From assembly GCF_002863585.1 (NCBI RefSeq), contig NZ_PGUY01000075.1, forward strand, positions 1 through 40,097: a DNA stretch of 40,097 nucleotides, written 5' to 3'. Below, in pieces: positions 8,611 through 16,457 of this stretch (position 1 is its first letter; each line of letters begins with the position of its first letter). The position numbers and the translations under genes are program-made. Below the pieces are notes generated by a model. That model was given only the letters and a program-made list of their open reading frames with translations. It did no database searches and was not told the origin of the DNA. Origin of the DNA: Peribacillus deserti (lineage in GTDB: Bacteria; Bacillota; Bacilli; Bacillales; DSM-1321).

Positions 8611-8642
8611 AAAAGGACCGAAACATAATCGTTTCAGTCCTT
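8611..8642 (-). terminator. Intrinsic terminator of gndA
   Basis: AAGGAC-GAAAC / GTTTC-GTCCTT arms with one wobble pair and a 6-nt loop, followed by TTTTCG on the minus strand. It lies 7 nt past the gndA stop codon. Confidence 0.8.
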
Positions 8643-8648
8643 CTATTC

Positions 8649-10061
8649 TTACTTTTCCATCCATTCAGTATGGAAAACTCCTTCTTTGTCTACACGCTCA
8701 TATGTGTGTGCACCGAAATAATCACGCTGTGCCTGAATCAGGTTCGCTGGAAGTGTTTCGGTACGGTAGCTGTCAAAGTACGCAAGAGCCGCAGAGAAAC
8801 ATGGGACTGGAATCCCACTGGTTACGGCTGTACCAATAACTTCACGCAGGGCAGTTTGATAGCTTTCGGCGATTTCCTTGAAATAAGGATCTAATAAAAG
8901 ATTATTCAGGCTCGGTTCACGGTCATAGGCCTCTTTGATTTTCTGAAGGAATTGGGCACGGATGATGCATCCTCCCCGGAAAATCATCGCAATTTCACCG
9001 TATTGAAGATTCCAGTCATATTCTTCGGAAGCAGCTTTCATTTGTGCGAATCCCTGTGCATAGGAAACGATTTTGCTCATATACAGCGCCTTGCGGATAG
9101 CTTCGATAAAGCTTTGTTTATCACCGTTGAATTCCTTTTTCTCCGGTCCTCTTAAAATCTTGCTGGCGGCACGGCGTTCATCTTTTAAGGCCGAAATGAA
9201 CCGTGCAAATACTGATTCAGTAATGATAGGAAGAGGTACACCGAGGTCGAGGGCACTCTGGCTTGTCCATTTTCCAGTTCCCTTCTGGCCGGCTTTGTCC
9301 AAAATGACATCTACAAGCGGCTTGCCTGTTTCGTCATCATATTTCTTAAATACATCTGCAGTAATTTCAATCAAATAGCTGTCGAGTTCGCCTTTATTCC
9401 ACTCGGCAAATACTTCATGAAGTTCATCGGCTGATAATCCCAGAATATTTTTGAGCAGAAAATAAGATTCAGCAATCAGCTGCATATCTCCATATTCAAT
9501 TCCATTATGAACCATTTTTACATAATGGCCGGCACCGTTCGGCCCAATATATGTACAGCATGGCTCACCGTTGACCTTTGCTGAGATTTCTTTTAAGATT
9601 GGCTCTACAAGATCATAAGCTTCCTTTTGTCCACCAGGCATGATGGAAGGTCCTTTTAAAGCTCCTTCTTCCCCGCCTGAAACACCCGTTCCAATAAAGT
9701 TGATTCCCAGCTCGCTCAATTCTTTATTTCGCCGCTGTGTATCTACAAAGAAGGTATTTCCTCCATCAATCACTATATCTCCTTCATTAAGAAGAGGCTT
9801 CAGTTGTTCAATGGTTGCATCAGTTGCAGCTCCAGCCTTTACCATTAACAAAATTTTGCGCGGAGACTCCAGTGAATCCACAAATTCTTCAATGGTGTGG
9901 GAAGGAACTAAATTTCTTCCTTCTGCTTCCTTCATGACTTCATCCGTTTTTTCTCTGGAACGATTAAAGATAGAAACGGAATATCCTCTGCTTTCAATAT
10001 TAAAAGCCAGGTTTTTTCCCATAACGGCCATGCCGATAACCCCGATTTGCTGTTTTGCCAT
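8649..10061 (-). CDS. gndA: 6-phosphogluconate dehydrogenase, decarboxylating
   Basis: Converts 6-phosphogluconate to ribulose 5-phosphate and CO2 with reduction of NADP+, in the oxidative pentose phosphate pathway in the cytosol. The 470 residues match the family length. Visible motifs are the Rossmann fingerprint [13 protein letters not shown] (7-19), the substrate block [11 protein letters not shown] (124-134), catalytic Lys182 in the KMVHNGIEY segment with Glu189, and the C-terminal HTEW tail. The start is an ATG with AAGGGATG 8 nt upstream. It has its own terminator and a probable promoter and is a monocistronic unit. Its position next to a polY gene is the same as in B. subtilis (yqjI-yqjH). 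Confidence 0.97.
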   Translation of the reverse strand: MAKQQIGVIGMAVMGKNLAFNIESRGYSVSIFNRSREKTDEVMKEAEGRNLVPSHTIEEFVDSLESPRKILLMVKAGAATDATIEQLKPLLNEGDIVIDGGNTFFVDTQRRNKELSELGINFIGTGVSGGEEGALKGPSIMPGGQKEAYDLVEPILKEISAKVNGEPCCTYIGPNGAGHYVKMVHNGIEYGDMQLIAESYFLLKNILGLSADELHEVFAEWNKGELDSYLIEITADVFKKYDDETGKPLVDVILDKAGQKGTGKWTSQSALDLGVPLPIITESVFARFISALKDERRAASKILRGPEKKEFNGDKQSFIEAIRKALYMSKIVSYAQGFAQMKAASEEYDWNLQYGEIAMIFRGGCIIRAQFLQKIKEAYDREPSLNNLLLDPYFKEIAESYQTALREVIGTAVTSGIPVPCFSAALAYFDSYRTETLPANLIQAQRDYFGAHTYERVDKEGVFHTEWMEK

Positions 10062-10163
10062 TGTACGACATCCCTTCTTATATAAGTACTTTTCTACACA
10101 ACTGCTATCCGGCTGTCAAAGAATATATACCGGCATACATAGCCGAAGGATCGGCTTTCCTCT

Positions 10164-10192
10164 ATTATTTTACACGTAATTCACAGATTCAA
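10164..10192 (-). promoter_or_regulatory. Probable sigma-A promoter of gndA
   Basis: TTGAAT (10187-10192), a 17-nt spacer and AATAAT (10164-10169) on the minus strand. The leader of about 100 nt contains a perfect hairpin, AGCCGA/TCGGCT at 10141-10156, of unknown role. Confidence 0.4.
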
Positions 10193-10235
10193 ACTATTAA
10201 AGGAACAACAACAAGAAAAAGCCAAACGATTGTTT

Positions 10236-11483
10236 TTAATGCCGAGGGTCTAAAAAGTCTTTGCTGAAGCTGGTTTCTGCCCGTAGATTCGTCCCAGAAT
10301 CATGCGTATAATCCAAGCCTTTTTGGACGGCCTTTTTCCCGTATTTAGCCTGAAGTTTTTCCATCGCTGAAAACAGCGGCTCTTTTTTTGCTTCGTGCTG
10401 ATAAGAAAAAAGATCAAGCTGCTTGTAAGCTTCCTGCTTTTCAATGACTTCAAAAGCTGTTACTCCAAGGAGCCGTACAGCATCTCCATTCCAGTTGCTT
10501 TTAAATAAAGCCTGTGCTTCCTCTGATATTTCTTCATGTGCTGTAATCGGATTTAAAAGCGTTTTGCTTCTTGTAATCGTCTTTCTATTTTTATATCTGA
10601 TCGTGATCCCGATTTTTTGGCCGGCCAGGCCTTTCCTTTTCAATCTGACCGCTACTTTTTCAGAAAGACCATGGATGATGGTCAGTAATTCTTTTTGGTT
10701 GGTAGAATCGTGGGGGAGAGTTGTTGAATTTCCGACACTCTTATGTTCATATATCGAATCAGGGTCCACTTCCCGGCTGTCTTCCCCATTTGCCCTGTAC
10801 CTTAGTTTTAGTCCGTTGATTCCCAGCGCATGCCTTAATTGGACCTCATTGGCCTGAGCTAAGTCTCCAATTGTCCTGACACCCAGGGACTCTAATTTTT
10901 GGCCAGTTTTTTCTCCAATTCCGTGCATTTCTGTCACCTTGAGTGGCCAAAGCCTGTCACGTACGTCTCTTTTCCGCAATACAGTTATGCCCATCGGCTT
11001 TTTCATGTCAGAAGCTGTTTTAGCCAGAAACTTATTTGGGGCGATTCCAATACTGCATGGAAGATCCAGTGTCTGAAGAATCCGCTGCTGAATACTCTTT
11101 GCTATTTCTATCGGGGAACCTATTTCATGGCAGCCCGAAATATCCATGTAGCCTTCATCGATCGATACTGGTTCAACGAGAGATGTATACTGCCTTAATA
11201 AGTCAAACATAGCAAGCGATGCTTTTCGGTACTTGTCGAAATCGGGACTTTTGACGATCAGCTGAGGACATAGTTTTTTCGCTTCCCATAAAGGCATGGT
11301 TGTTTTCACACCATATCGCCGGGCCTCATAGCTGCACGTAACAATAATCCCACGGCGTTCTTCCACATTTCCAGCAATAGCCAGCGGTTTTCCCTTTAAA
11401 GATGAATCATAAGCCATCTCTACCGATGCATAAAAACTATTCATATCGACATGTAAAATGACTCTGCCCTTTTTAGGGTACAT
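10236..11483 (-). CDS. dinB: DNA polymerase IV (Y-family, DinB type)
   Basis: A translesion DNA polymerase. It has the two catalytic blocks of the Y family: HVDMNSFYASVE (Asp13) and SIDEGYMD (Asp109, Glu110). Later come the helix-hairpin-helix-like segment MHGIGEKTGQKLESLGV and, near the C-terminus, a QLDLF beta-clamp binding motif. It resembles B. subtilis YqjH/PolY1 over its length. The start is uncertain: ATG at 11483 (415 residues) is conventional, but a TTG three codons earlier (11492) has AGGTG 5 nt upstream and may be the true initiator. No LexA box was recognised upstream. Confidence 0.93.
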   Translation of the reverse strand: MYPKKGRVILHVDMNSFYASVEMAYDSSLKGKPLAIAGNVEERRGIIVTCSYEARRYGVKTTMPLWEAKKLCPQLIVKSPDFDKYRKASLAMFDLLRQYTSLVEPVSIDEGYMDISGCHEIGSPIEIAKSIQQRILQTLDLPCSIGIAPNKFLAKTASDMKKPMGITVLRKRDVRDRLWPLKVTEMHGIGEKTGQKLESLGVRTIGDLAQANEVQLRHALGINGLKLRYRANGEDSREVDPDSIYEHKSVGNSTTLPHDSTNQKELLTIIHGLSEKVAVRLKRKGLAGQKIGITIRYKNRKTITRSKTLLNPITAHEEISEEAQALFKSNWNGDAVRLLGVTAFEVIEKQEAYKQLDLFSYQHEAKKEPLFSAMEKLQAKYGKKAVQKGLDYTHDSGTNLRAETSFSKDFLDPRH

Positions 11484-11571
11484 ATTATGCAAAAAAACAC
11501 CTGCTTTCCGAAAGCATCGCTGCTGGTATCTCAATTCTTAATATAGGCCGGTTTTTTCCAGCCCGCTTTTT

Positions 11572-12045
11572 TTATATCTTTTCATCCATATATGCTTTTA
11601 ATTCCCTGATGCCTTCGAGTGAATTAATTAAATGATCAGGATTAATAATGGCTATCAGGCGGTTTTCCGGCAAGCTTGCCACCCCGCTGATAAAACTGGT
11701 TTTCTGATAGGACGCGAGGCCGATTTGTTTAATGCTCTCTTGAGGGATTTCGACGATCTCCTTTGCATCCTTCACCGCTAGGCCCGCTGTCAGCCCGTCT
11801 ATTTTGACCAGTATCCATTTTTTGTCTGCCTGGCTGCCGGCGGCGGGCACTTGAAACAGCACATTCTCTAAATCTATTAGAGGAATTAATTCGCCTCGTA
11901 TATCTGCCAGTCCCAGAACATAGGGGGGCATTTGCGGGATGAAGGTGATACCACCTGGTTTTTCTATAGAGTAGACATATTCAATCGGAATGGCATATTC
12001 TTCTTTCCCGGCTAAAAAAACAACCGCTTTATCACTTATGATCAT
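11572..12045 (-). CDS. CheW-like chemotaxis coupling protein
   Basis: A 157-residue single CheW domain. It has the pattern FLAGKEEYAIPIEYVYSIEKPG, then PYVLGLADIRGELIPLIDL with the conserved receptor/CheA-contact core, then a C-terminal SFISGVASLPENRLIAIINPDHL strand. CheW proteins link methyl-accepting receptors to the CheA kinase at the membrane. The ATG is preceded by GAGGAGA at 9 nt. It is not in a che operon; the nearest motility-related gene in the window is the receptor at 883-2628. It may be a second, auxiliary CheW, or a CheV-like adaptor without the receiver domain. A TTGACC-17-CATAAA pair about 50-80 nt upstream could be its promoter. Confidence 0.88.
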   Translation of the reverse strand: MIISDKAVVFLAGKEEYAIPIEYVYSIEKPGGITFIPQMPPYVLGLADIRGELIPLIDLENVLFQVPAAGSQADKKWILVKIDGLTAGLAVKDAKEIVEIPQESIKQIGLASYQKTSFISGVASLPENRLIAIINPDHLINSLEGIRELKAYMDEKI

Positions 12046-12255
12046 TCGATGTTCTCCTCAGAAAGTTATTAAAAAAGCTCTGATAAATTCGTCTCTTTAT
12101 GCTCCAGGAACCTTGTGCGGTCAATCCGCGTTTCTTACATTTAATGCATTTTTCCGGAATTCCTTTGAATTGCAGAAGGAAAGTCTGGCTTTCCCCTCCA
12201 ATCAACGTAACGCCAAAATCAATAAACGGACTTAAATATAACCTTAATAAAAGAA

Positions 12256-12373
12256 GGCTCTTTTCTAAAAGATTGTTGTTTTTAATAAGTTTTGTTGCAT
12301 CACCTAAATCAGGTTGATTGGAGCGTAAGGTGCGAGACTCCTTGATCCAGCAACAAAGTTTGCGAAAACAGCC
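12256..12373 (+). mobile_element. MITE-like element, internally deleted copy, with 8-bp target duplication
   Basis: A 118-bp element. The left end GGCTCTTTTCTAAAAGATTG is an imperfect inverted match (18 of 23) to the reverse complement of the right end, CAAAGTTTGCGAAAACAGCC. It is flanked on both sides by TAAAAGAA (12248-12255 and 12374-12381), an exact 8-bp duplication. Compared with the copy at 19215-19441 it lacks about 110 bp of GC-rich centre, joined near a CCT microhomology. It has no coding capacity. The insertion lies immediately past the U-tract of the yqjE terminator. Confidence 0.75.
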
Positions 12374-12388
12374 TAAAAGAAAAAGAAA

Positions 12389-12411
12389 AGAGAAAGAAAT
12401 GCTCTTTCTCT
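12389..12411 (-). terminator. Intrinsic terminator of the yqjE-like gene
   Basis: Perfect 9-bp stem AGAGAAAGA/TCTTTCTCT with a 5-nt loop, running into TTTCTTTTTCTTTT on the minus strand. One copy of the target duplication of the adjacent MITE lies inside this T-rich tail. Confidence 0.75.
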
Positions 12412-12424
12412 CTTCTATAATGTC

Positions 12425-13546
12425 TTATTCGCCTGCTGTTTCCTGAACGATCGCAACAACCATTTCGGCCAGCTTGCCAAGCTCTTCTACAGGCATTTTT
12501 TCGTTTGTCGTATGAATTTCTTCGTACCCGACAGCCAGGTTGACGGTTGGGATGCCGAAGCCCGCAATGACGTTTGCATCACTGCCCCCGCCGCTTTTTT
12601 GAAGCTCGGAAGGACGGCCGATTTTGCTTGCAGCCTTTTTCGCAACTTCTACCACATGGTCACCATGACCAAACTTAAAGCCCGGGTACATAATTTCAAT
12701 ATTCACATCGGCACTTCCGCCCATTTCAGCAGCAGCCTCTTCGAACGCAGATTTCATTTTAGCAGCCTGCGCTTCCATTTTTTCAGGAATTAAGGATCTT
12801 GCTTCCGCAAGAATATCAACCCGGTCTGCAACGATGTTCGTCTGTGTACCGCCTGCAAAGCTTCCGATATTAGCCGTTGTTTCTTCATCAATCCTGCCTA
12901 AAGGCATCCTTGAAATCGCTTTTGAAGCGATTGTTATCGCTGAAACTCCTTTTTCAGGTGCAACGCCGGCATGGGCAGTTTTCCCATGGATAACAGCAGT
13001 GATTCTAGCCTGTGTTGGTGCAGCCACAACAATGTTTCCGACCTTGCCGTCACTATCCAATGCAAAACCGTACTTTGCGGTAACAAGGGATGGATCCAAG
13101 GCTTTCGCTCCAAGAAGACCGGATTCCTCACCTACCGTAATAATAAATTGAATGGTACCATGCGTGATATTGTTTTCCTTTAATACGCGGATGGCTTCAA
13201 ACATGGCAGCAAGGCCTGCTTTGTCATCTGCCCCAAGGATGGTCGTTCCGTCGGTAACTACATAGCCGTCCTTTACCGAAGGTTTTATCCCTCTTCCCGG
13301 TACTACAGTATCCATATGGGATGTGAAATAAATCGTATCTGCTCCCTCTTTAGTGCCCTTAAGTGTACAGATCAAATTTCCTGCCCCGTGTCCAGTCTGT
13401 GCGGTGGTGTCATCTTCAAAGACCTCCACGCCTAACGAACTGAATTTTCCTTTTAGGACTTTGGCGATTTCTGTTTCGAACTTTGTCTCAGAGTCAATCT
13501 GGACAAGCTCCAGAAATTCATTTAATAAACGCTCCTGATTCACCAT
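12425..13546 (-). CDS. yqjE: M20/M42-type metallopeptidase (tripeptidase T-like, YqjE)
   Basis: A cytosolic zinc-dependent peptidase of 373 residues. Two-metal ligands are visible in order: His77 and Asp79 in TSHMDTV, the GADDKAG bridging Asp (107/108), Glu140-Glu141 in GEESG, an Asp in the ALDSDG segment, and the C-terminal His in EEIHTTNE. An inserted dimerisation domain (about 185-290) is present. Relatives remove N-terminal residues from tripeptides; the exact substrate is not known. The start is the ATG at 13546, because GGAGGT lies 7 nt upstream; five extra in-frame codons upstream overlap that SD. It has its own promoter and terminator, although in B. subtilis too it is next to yqjD. 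Confidence 0.92.
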   Translation of the reverse strand: MVNQERLLNEFLELVQIDSETKFETEIAKVLKGKFSSLGVEVFEDDTTAQTGHGAGNLICTLKGTKEGADTIYFTSHMDTVVPGRGIKPSVKDGYVVTDGTTILGADDKAGLAAMFEAIRVLKENNITHGTIQFIITVGEESGLLGAKALDPSLVTAKYGFALDSDGKVGNIVVAAPTQARITAVIHGKTAHAGVAPEKGVSAITIASKAISRMPLGRIDEETTANIGSFAGGTQTNIVADRVDILAEARSLIPEKMEAQAAKMKSAFEEAAAEMGGSADVNIEIMYPGFKFGHGDHVVEVAKKAASKIGRPSELQKSGGGSDANVIAGFGIPTVNLAVGYEEIHTTNEKMPVEELGKLAEMVVAIVQETAGE

Positions 13547-13579
13547 AAGGCTAACCTCCAATATGTATGTTCACTGTCT

Positions 13580-13609
13580 AGTATACCTGTAAAAGGAATT
13601 CAGGGGCAA
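13580..13609 (-). promoter_or_regulatory. Probable sigma-A promoter of the yqjE-like gene
   Basis: TTGCCC (13604-13609), 18-nt spacer, TATACT (13580-13585) on the minus strand, about 35 nt upstream of the start codon. It lies in the short gap after the carboxylase gene. Confidence 0.45.
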
Positions 13610-13624
13610 ATATCCTACATCAGG

Positions 13625-15172
13625 CTACAATGGGATATTCCCATGTTTTTTCTTTGGGCGTTCTTCCTTTTTATTTTTCATCATTTCCAGTGATTGTATC
13701 AGCATGATCCTGGTATCTCTAGGATCGATAACGTCGTCCACCATGCCCTGGCTAGCAGCTACATAAGGGTTCGCAAATTTCTCACGGTACTCTTCTATTT
13801 TTTTCATTCTGGTCGCTTCGGGATTATCACTATTTTGGATTTCTTTTGAGAAAATGATATTAGCTGCCCCCTGTGGCCCCATGACTGCTATTTCGGCATT
13901 TGGCCAGGCATATACTAAATCCGCACCGATCGACTTGCTGTTTAGTGCAACATATGCTCCGCCATAAGCTTTTCTAAGGATAACGGTGATTTTTGGCACC
14001 GTAGCTTCAGAATAAGCATACAAGATTTTTGCACCATGCCTGATAATCCCGCCGTGCTCCTGCTTGATCCCCGGAAAGAAGCCCGTCACATCTTCAAATG
14101 TAATGATCGGTATATTAAACGAATCGCAAAAACGAATGAATCTAGCTGCCTTGTCAGAAGAATCGATATCAAGCCCGCCTGCCATGAATTTAGGCTGGTT
14201 GCAGACCAGGCCTACAGTCTGTCCCTTTAAGCGGGCAAGCCCGATCACGATATTCCTGGCAAAATCTTTTTGCACTTCCATAAAAGAATCCTTATCCATC
14301 AATTCGTCGATGATGGTTCTTACATCATAAGGCCTGACTGCATCAAACGGAATTTTATCCGTGATGTCCGGCCGGTAATCATCCAGATCATCCGCTTTAA
14401 CCGCTGGAGGCTGTTCTTCATTATTGAGGGGCAGATAACCGAGAAGCTTCCGTACCATCCCGAGAACCTCTTCCTCTGTCTCCCCGCCAAAATGCGCATT
14501 CCCGCTGATGCTGTTATGTACTTTTGAACCCCCTAAGTCTTCTGAGGAGATTTTTTCCCCTGTCACAGTTTCGATAACTTTAGGTCCAGTTATAAACATT
14601 TGGCTGGTCTTTTCAACCATGAAGACAAAATCAGTGATCGCCGGGGAGTATACAGCCCCTCCTGCGCAAGGGCCCATAATGACTGAAATCTGCGGAATCA
14701 CTCCCGAGTAAATAGCATTTCGATAGAAAATCTGCCCGTATCCATCTAAAGACACAACGCCTTCCTGAATCCTGGCTCCTCCTGAATCGTTCAAACCTAT
14801 AAAAGGCGCTCCATTCTTTGCAGCCAAATCCATAACATTTGCGATTTTTTTCGCGTGCATTTCTCCTAGAGCACCGCCAAAGACCGTAAAATCCTGCGAA
14901 AATAAATAAATGGGCCGCCCGTCTATTTTTCCATATCCGGTCACGACTCCGTCTCCGGGCCCCTTTTGCTTATCAAGCCCAAAATCCCTGGATCGATGCT
15001 GAATAAATGGATTCAACTCAACAAAGGATCCAGGATCAACAAGCAGATCAATCCTCTCTCTGGCAGTCAGCTTCCCTTTTTCGTGCTGTTTCGCAGCGCG
15101 CTCGTCGCCGCCGCCTAATTCAATTTCCCGTCTTCGGTCATAAAGTTCATTAATTTTCTCATAGATGTCCAT
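13625..15172 (-). CDS. yqjD: Acyl-CoA (propionyl-CoA) carboxylase beta subunit, carboxyltransferase
   Basis: A 515-residue carboxyltransferase that moves carboxyl from carboxybiotin to an acyl-CoA, most likely propionyl-CoA to give (S)-methylmalonyl-CoA. It shows the two crotonase-like halves of the family. The N half has LTARERIDLLVDPGSF, GLNDSGGARIQEG and the oxyanion region GPCAGGAVYSPA; the C half has ITFEDVTGFFPGIKQE and KAYGGAYVALNSK. It is co-transcribed with the epimerase (TAATG overlap of 1 nt), which supports the propionyl-CoA role. No biotin carboxylase or biotin carrier gene is present here, so the alpha subunit must be supplied from elsewhere. A methylmalonyl-CoA decarboxylase alpha role is the main alternative. 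Confidence 0.9.
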   Translation of the reverse strand: MDIYEKINELYDRRREIELGGGDERAAKQHEKGKLTARERIDLLVDPGSFVELNPFIQHRSRDFGLDKQKGPGDGVVTGYGKIDGRPIYLFSQDFTVFGGALGEMHAKKIANVMDLAAKNGAPFIGLNDSGGARIQEGVVSLDGYGQIFYRNAIYSGVIPQISVIMGPCAGGAVYSPAITDFVFMVEKTSQMFITGPKVIETVTGEKISSEDLGGSKVHNSISGNAHFGGETEEEVLGMVRKLLGYLPLNNEEQPPAVKADDLDDYRPDITDKIPFDAVRPYDVRTIIDELMDKDSFMEVQKDFARNIVIGLARLKGQTVGLVCNQPKFMAGGLDIDSSDKAARFIRFCDSFNIPIITFEDVTGFFPGIKQEHGGIIRHGAKILYAYSEATVPKITVILRKAYGGAYVALNSKSIGADLVYAWPNAEIAVMGPQGAANIIFSKEIQNSDNPEATRMKKIEEYREKFANPYVAASQGMVDDVIDPRDTRIMLIQSLEMMKNKKEERPKKKHGNIPL

Positions 15173-15591
15173 TACCCTTTATCCTCCTCATCTTCACCTT
15201 CACACAGTTCATACAGGACACCGCCGGCGGATTTCGGATGCATGAAGGCTATACTTGCACCATGTGCCCCGATTCTCGGCTGATTGTCTATCATCTGAAT
15301 TCCTTTTGTATGTAATTCTGCTATTCGATCTTCTATTCTATGAACACCTAAAGCAATATGATGGATTCCTTCTCCCTTTTTGTCGATAAACCTCGAAATG
15401 GGACTCGTTTCTATCATCCCTTCCAGCAGTTCCAAGCGGGTATTCCCCGCAAGAAGAAAAGCTACCTTCACCTGCTGGCTCTCCACTACCTCCAGTCCCT
15501 CAAGCTTTAGACCAAGTACTCCTTGATAGAATAGGAGGGAGTCCTCAATCGATTTTACTGCTATGCCAATATGGTTAATATCTTGAATCAT
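15172..15591 (-). CDS. mce: Methylmalonyl-CoA epimerase
   Basis: A 139-residue protein of the vicinal-oxygen-chelate fold. It interconverts (S)- and (R)-methylmalonyl-CoA, linking propionyl-CoA carboxylase to the mutase. Two beta-alpha-beta-beta-beta modules are visible. Metal ligands expected in the family are present: His in INHIGIAV, His in HHIALGV, and Glu in the C-terminal VLYELCE strand. It corresponds to B. subtilis YqjC. The start is the ATG at 15591, four nt after GGAGGT; an in-frame GTG four codons upstream overlaps the SD. It is the first gene of a two-gene unit with the carboxylase beta subunit. Confidence 0.92.
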   Translation of the reverse strand: MIQDINHIGIAVKSIEDSLLFYQGVLGLKLEGLEVVESQQVKVAFLLAGNTRLELLEGMIETSPISRFIDKKGEGIHHIALGVHRIEDRIAELHTKGIQMIDNQPRIGAHGASIAFMHPKSAGGVLYELCEGEDEEDKG

Positions 15592-15620
15592 AAATACCTC
15601 CACTGGAAACAGAACTATGG

Positions 15621-15649
15621 ATCTTAAAAATGAAAACGCTTTTTGTCGA
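15621..15649 (-). promoter_or_regulatory. Promoter of mce-yqjD with an overlapping cre-like site
   Basis: On the minus strand TCGACA (15644-15649), a 17-nt spacer and TAAGAT (15621-15626) form a credible sigma-A promoter. The spacer holds TGAAAACGCTTTTT (plus strand 15631-15644), which matches the CcpA cre pattern TGNAANCGNNNNCA except for the last two bases. A CcpA complex here would block RNA polymerase directly. Confidence 0.5.
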
Positions 15650-15712
15650 ACTTTACTAAATATTCTATATTATTTTTGGAAATCCTGCATGTAATAGACC
15701 TTTCATAAACGG

Positions 15713-15741
15713 TTGTCACATGAACCTAATCAAGATAAAAT
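15713..15741 (+). promoter_or_regulatory. Sigma-A promoter of the Prli42-like gene
   Basis: TTGTCA (15713-15718), exactly 17 nt, then TAAAAT (15736-15741). The start codon is 37 nt downstream. Confidence 0.65.
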
Positions 15742-15777
15742 AGAGAGAGACAATTCCTTACTTAGGGAGAGATGTAA

Positions 15778-15873
15778 ATGCGAAGAAAATCATTCCAAAA
15801 AGTAGTGGTGTATGTAATGCTGATCACAATGCTTGTGACTACACTCCTTGCAGGAATTTCACTTGTACTTTAA
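15778..15873 (+). CDS. prli42: Prli42-like stressosome-associated membrane miniprotein (31 aa)
   Basis: A 31-codon gene with a good promoter, an AGGGAG Shine-Dalgarno about 8 nt before the ATG, and a following terminator. The product has a basic start (MRRKSFQK), then one hydrophobic helix ending LLAGISLVL. Length, the KVVVYVMLITM pattern and the LLAG segment match my recollection of Prli42. Prli42 is the small membrane protein reported in Listeria to tether the stressosome, and it is conserved in Firmicutes. The basic N-terminus would face the cytoplasm. It is convergent with the L,D-transpeptidase gene. Assignment rests on pattern memory, not on a database search. Confidence 0.8.
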   Translation: MRRKSFQKVVVYVMLITMLVTTLLAGISLVL

Positions 15874-15907
15874 TGTCACTGAATCTATCCTTTTATAAAG
15901 ACATAAA

Positions 15908-15940
15908 ATAGGCCGGAACCCGCTAAGGGATCCGGCCTAT
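15908..15940. terminator. Bidirectional terminator between convergent genes
   Basis: Perfect 9-bp arms ATAGGCCGG/CCGGCCTAT. On the minus strand TTTTATG follows; on the plus strand TACTATTTTAC. It can end both the Prli42-like gene and the L,D-transpeptidase transcript. Confidence 0.65.
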
Positions 15941-15942
15941 TA

Positions 15943-16446
15943 CTATTTTACAAATTTATATTGTTTAGCTAGCTGTAGAAAGCTTTTCGGAGAGTTCACA
16001 ACCAATATTTGGGTTCCGATCGGTACCTTCTCAAACAATTGTTCGACATTTTTATTTGTTAACCTGATACACCCCTGCGAAACGCTGGTGCCAATCTGAC
16101 CTGGGCGATTTGTACCATGGACTCCATAAGTACGGCCGTCCGTTCCTTTTGCATTAAAGCCAATCCATCTGGAGCCAAGCGGGTTACGCGGATCACCGCC
16201 AGGAATGTTTTTCTTGCGGTAATAGGGATTCTTTGCCTTTACCGTTACCTTGAACAGCCCTTCAGGCGTTAATTCCTGTGATTTACCTGTTGCTGCTTTA
16301 TAGACTTTTTGAACTTTATTCCCCTGAATGAAGGCAAGCTGATGCACCTTTTTATTTACTATGATAGCAGGCTGATTCCCCGTTTGCGGAGCAGCAGGCA
16401 TGATAAAAGTCATCATAAAACTGAAGGTAATAATAAGGAGCTTCAC
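15943..16446 (-). CDS. L,D-transpeptidase (YkuD family), exported
   Basis: A 167-residue exported enzyme with an N-terminal hydrophobic signal segment (about 3-20). A single YkuD catalytic domain has the signature His110 in YGVHGTNRPG and SQGCIRLTN with nucleophile Cys126 and Arg128. Such enzymes form or edit 3-3 peptidoglycan cross-links or attach proteins to the wall. There is no LysM domain, unlike B. subtilis YkuD. The start is a GTG with GGTGG 7 nt upstream. It follows the YqjA-type gene by 11 nt and is probably co-transcribed with it. It holds the place of yqjB in B. subtilis gene order, but I do not claim homology to YqjB. Confidence 0.9.
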   Translation of the reverse strand: MKLLIITFSFMMTFIMPAAPQTGNQPAIIVNKKVHQLAFIQGNKVQKVYKAATGKSQELTPEGLFKVTVKAKNPYYRKKNIPGGDPRNPLGSRWIGFNAKGTDGRTYGVHGTNRPGQIGTSVSQGCIRLTNKNVEQLFEKVPIGTQILVVNSPKSFLQLAKQYKFVK

Positions 16447-16457
16447 ATAATCGCCAC

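Noticed and set aside
8477-8839. 120-codon plus-strand frame upstream of and antisense to gndA
   Set aside because: No SD, and most of it is the antisense of gndA and its terminator.
9640-10179. 179-codon plus-strand frame over gndA
   Set aside because: Antisense shadow of the gndA N-terminal half; gndA is certain on the minus strand.
11535-11571. Hairpin GGCCGG/CCAGCC between the cheW-like gene and dinB
   Set aside because: Short stem with a T-tract only on the plus strand, where no gene precedes it; too weak to call.
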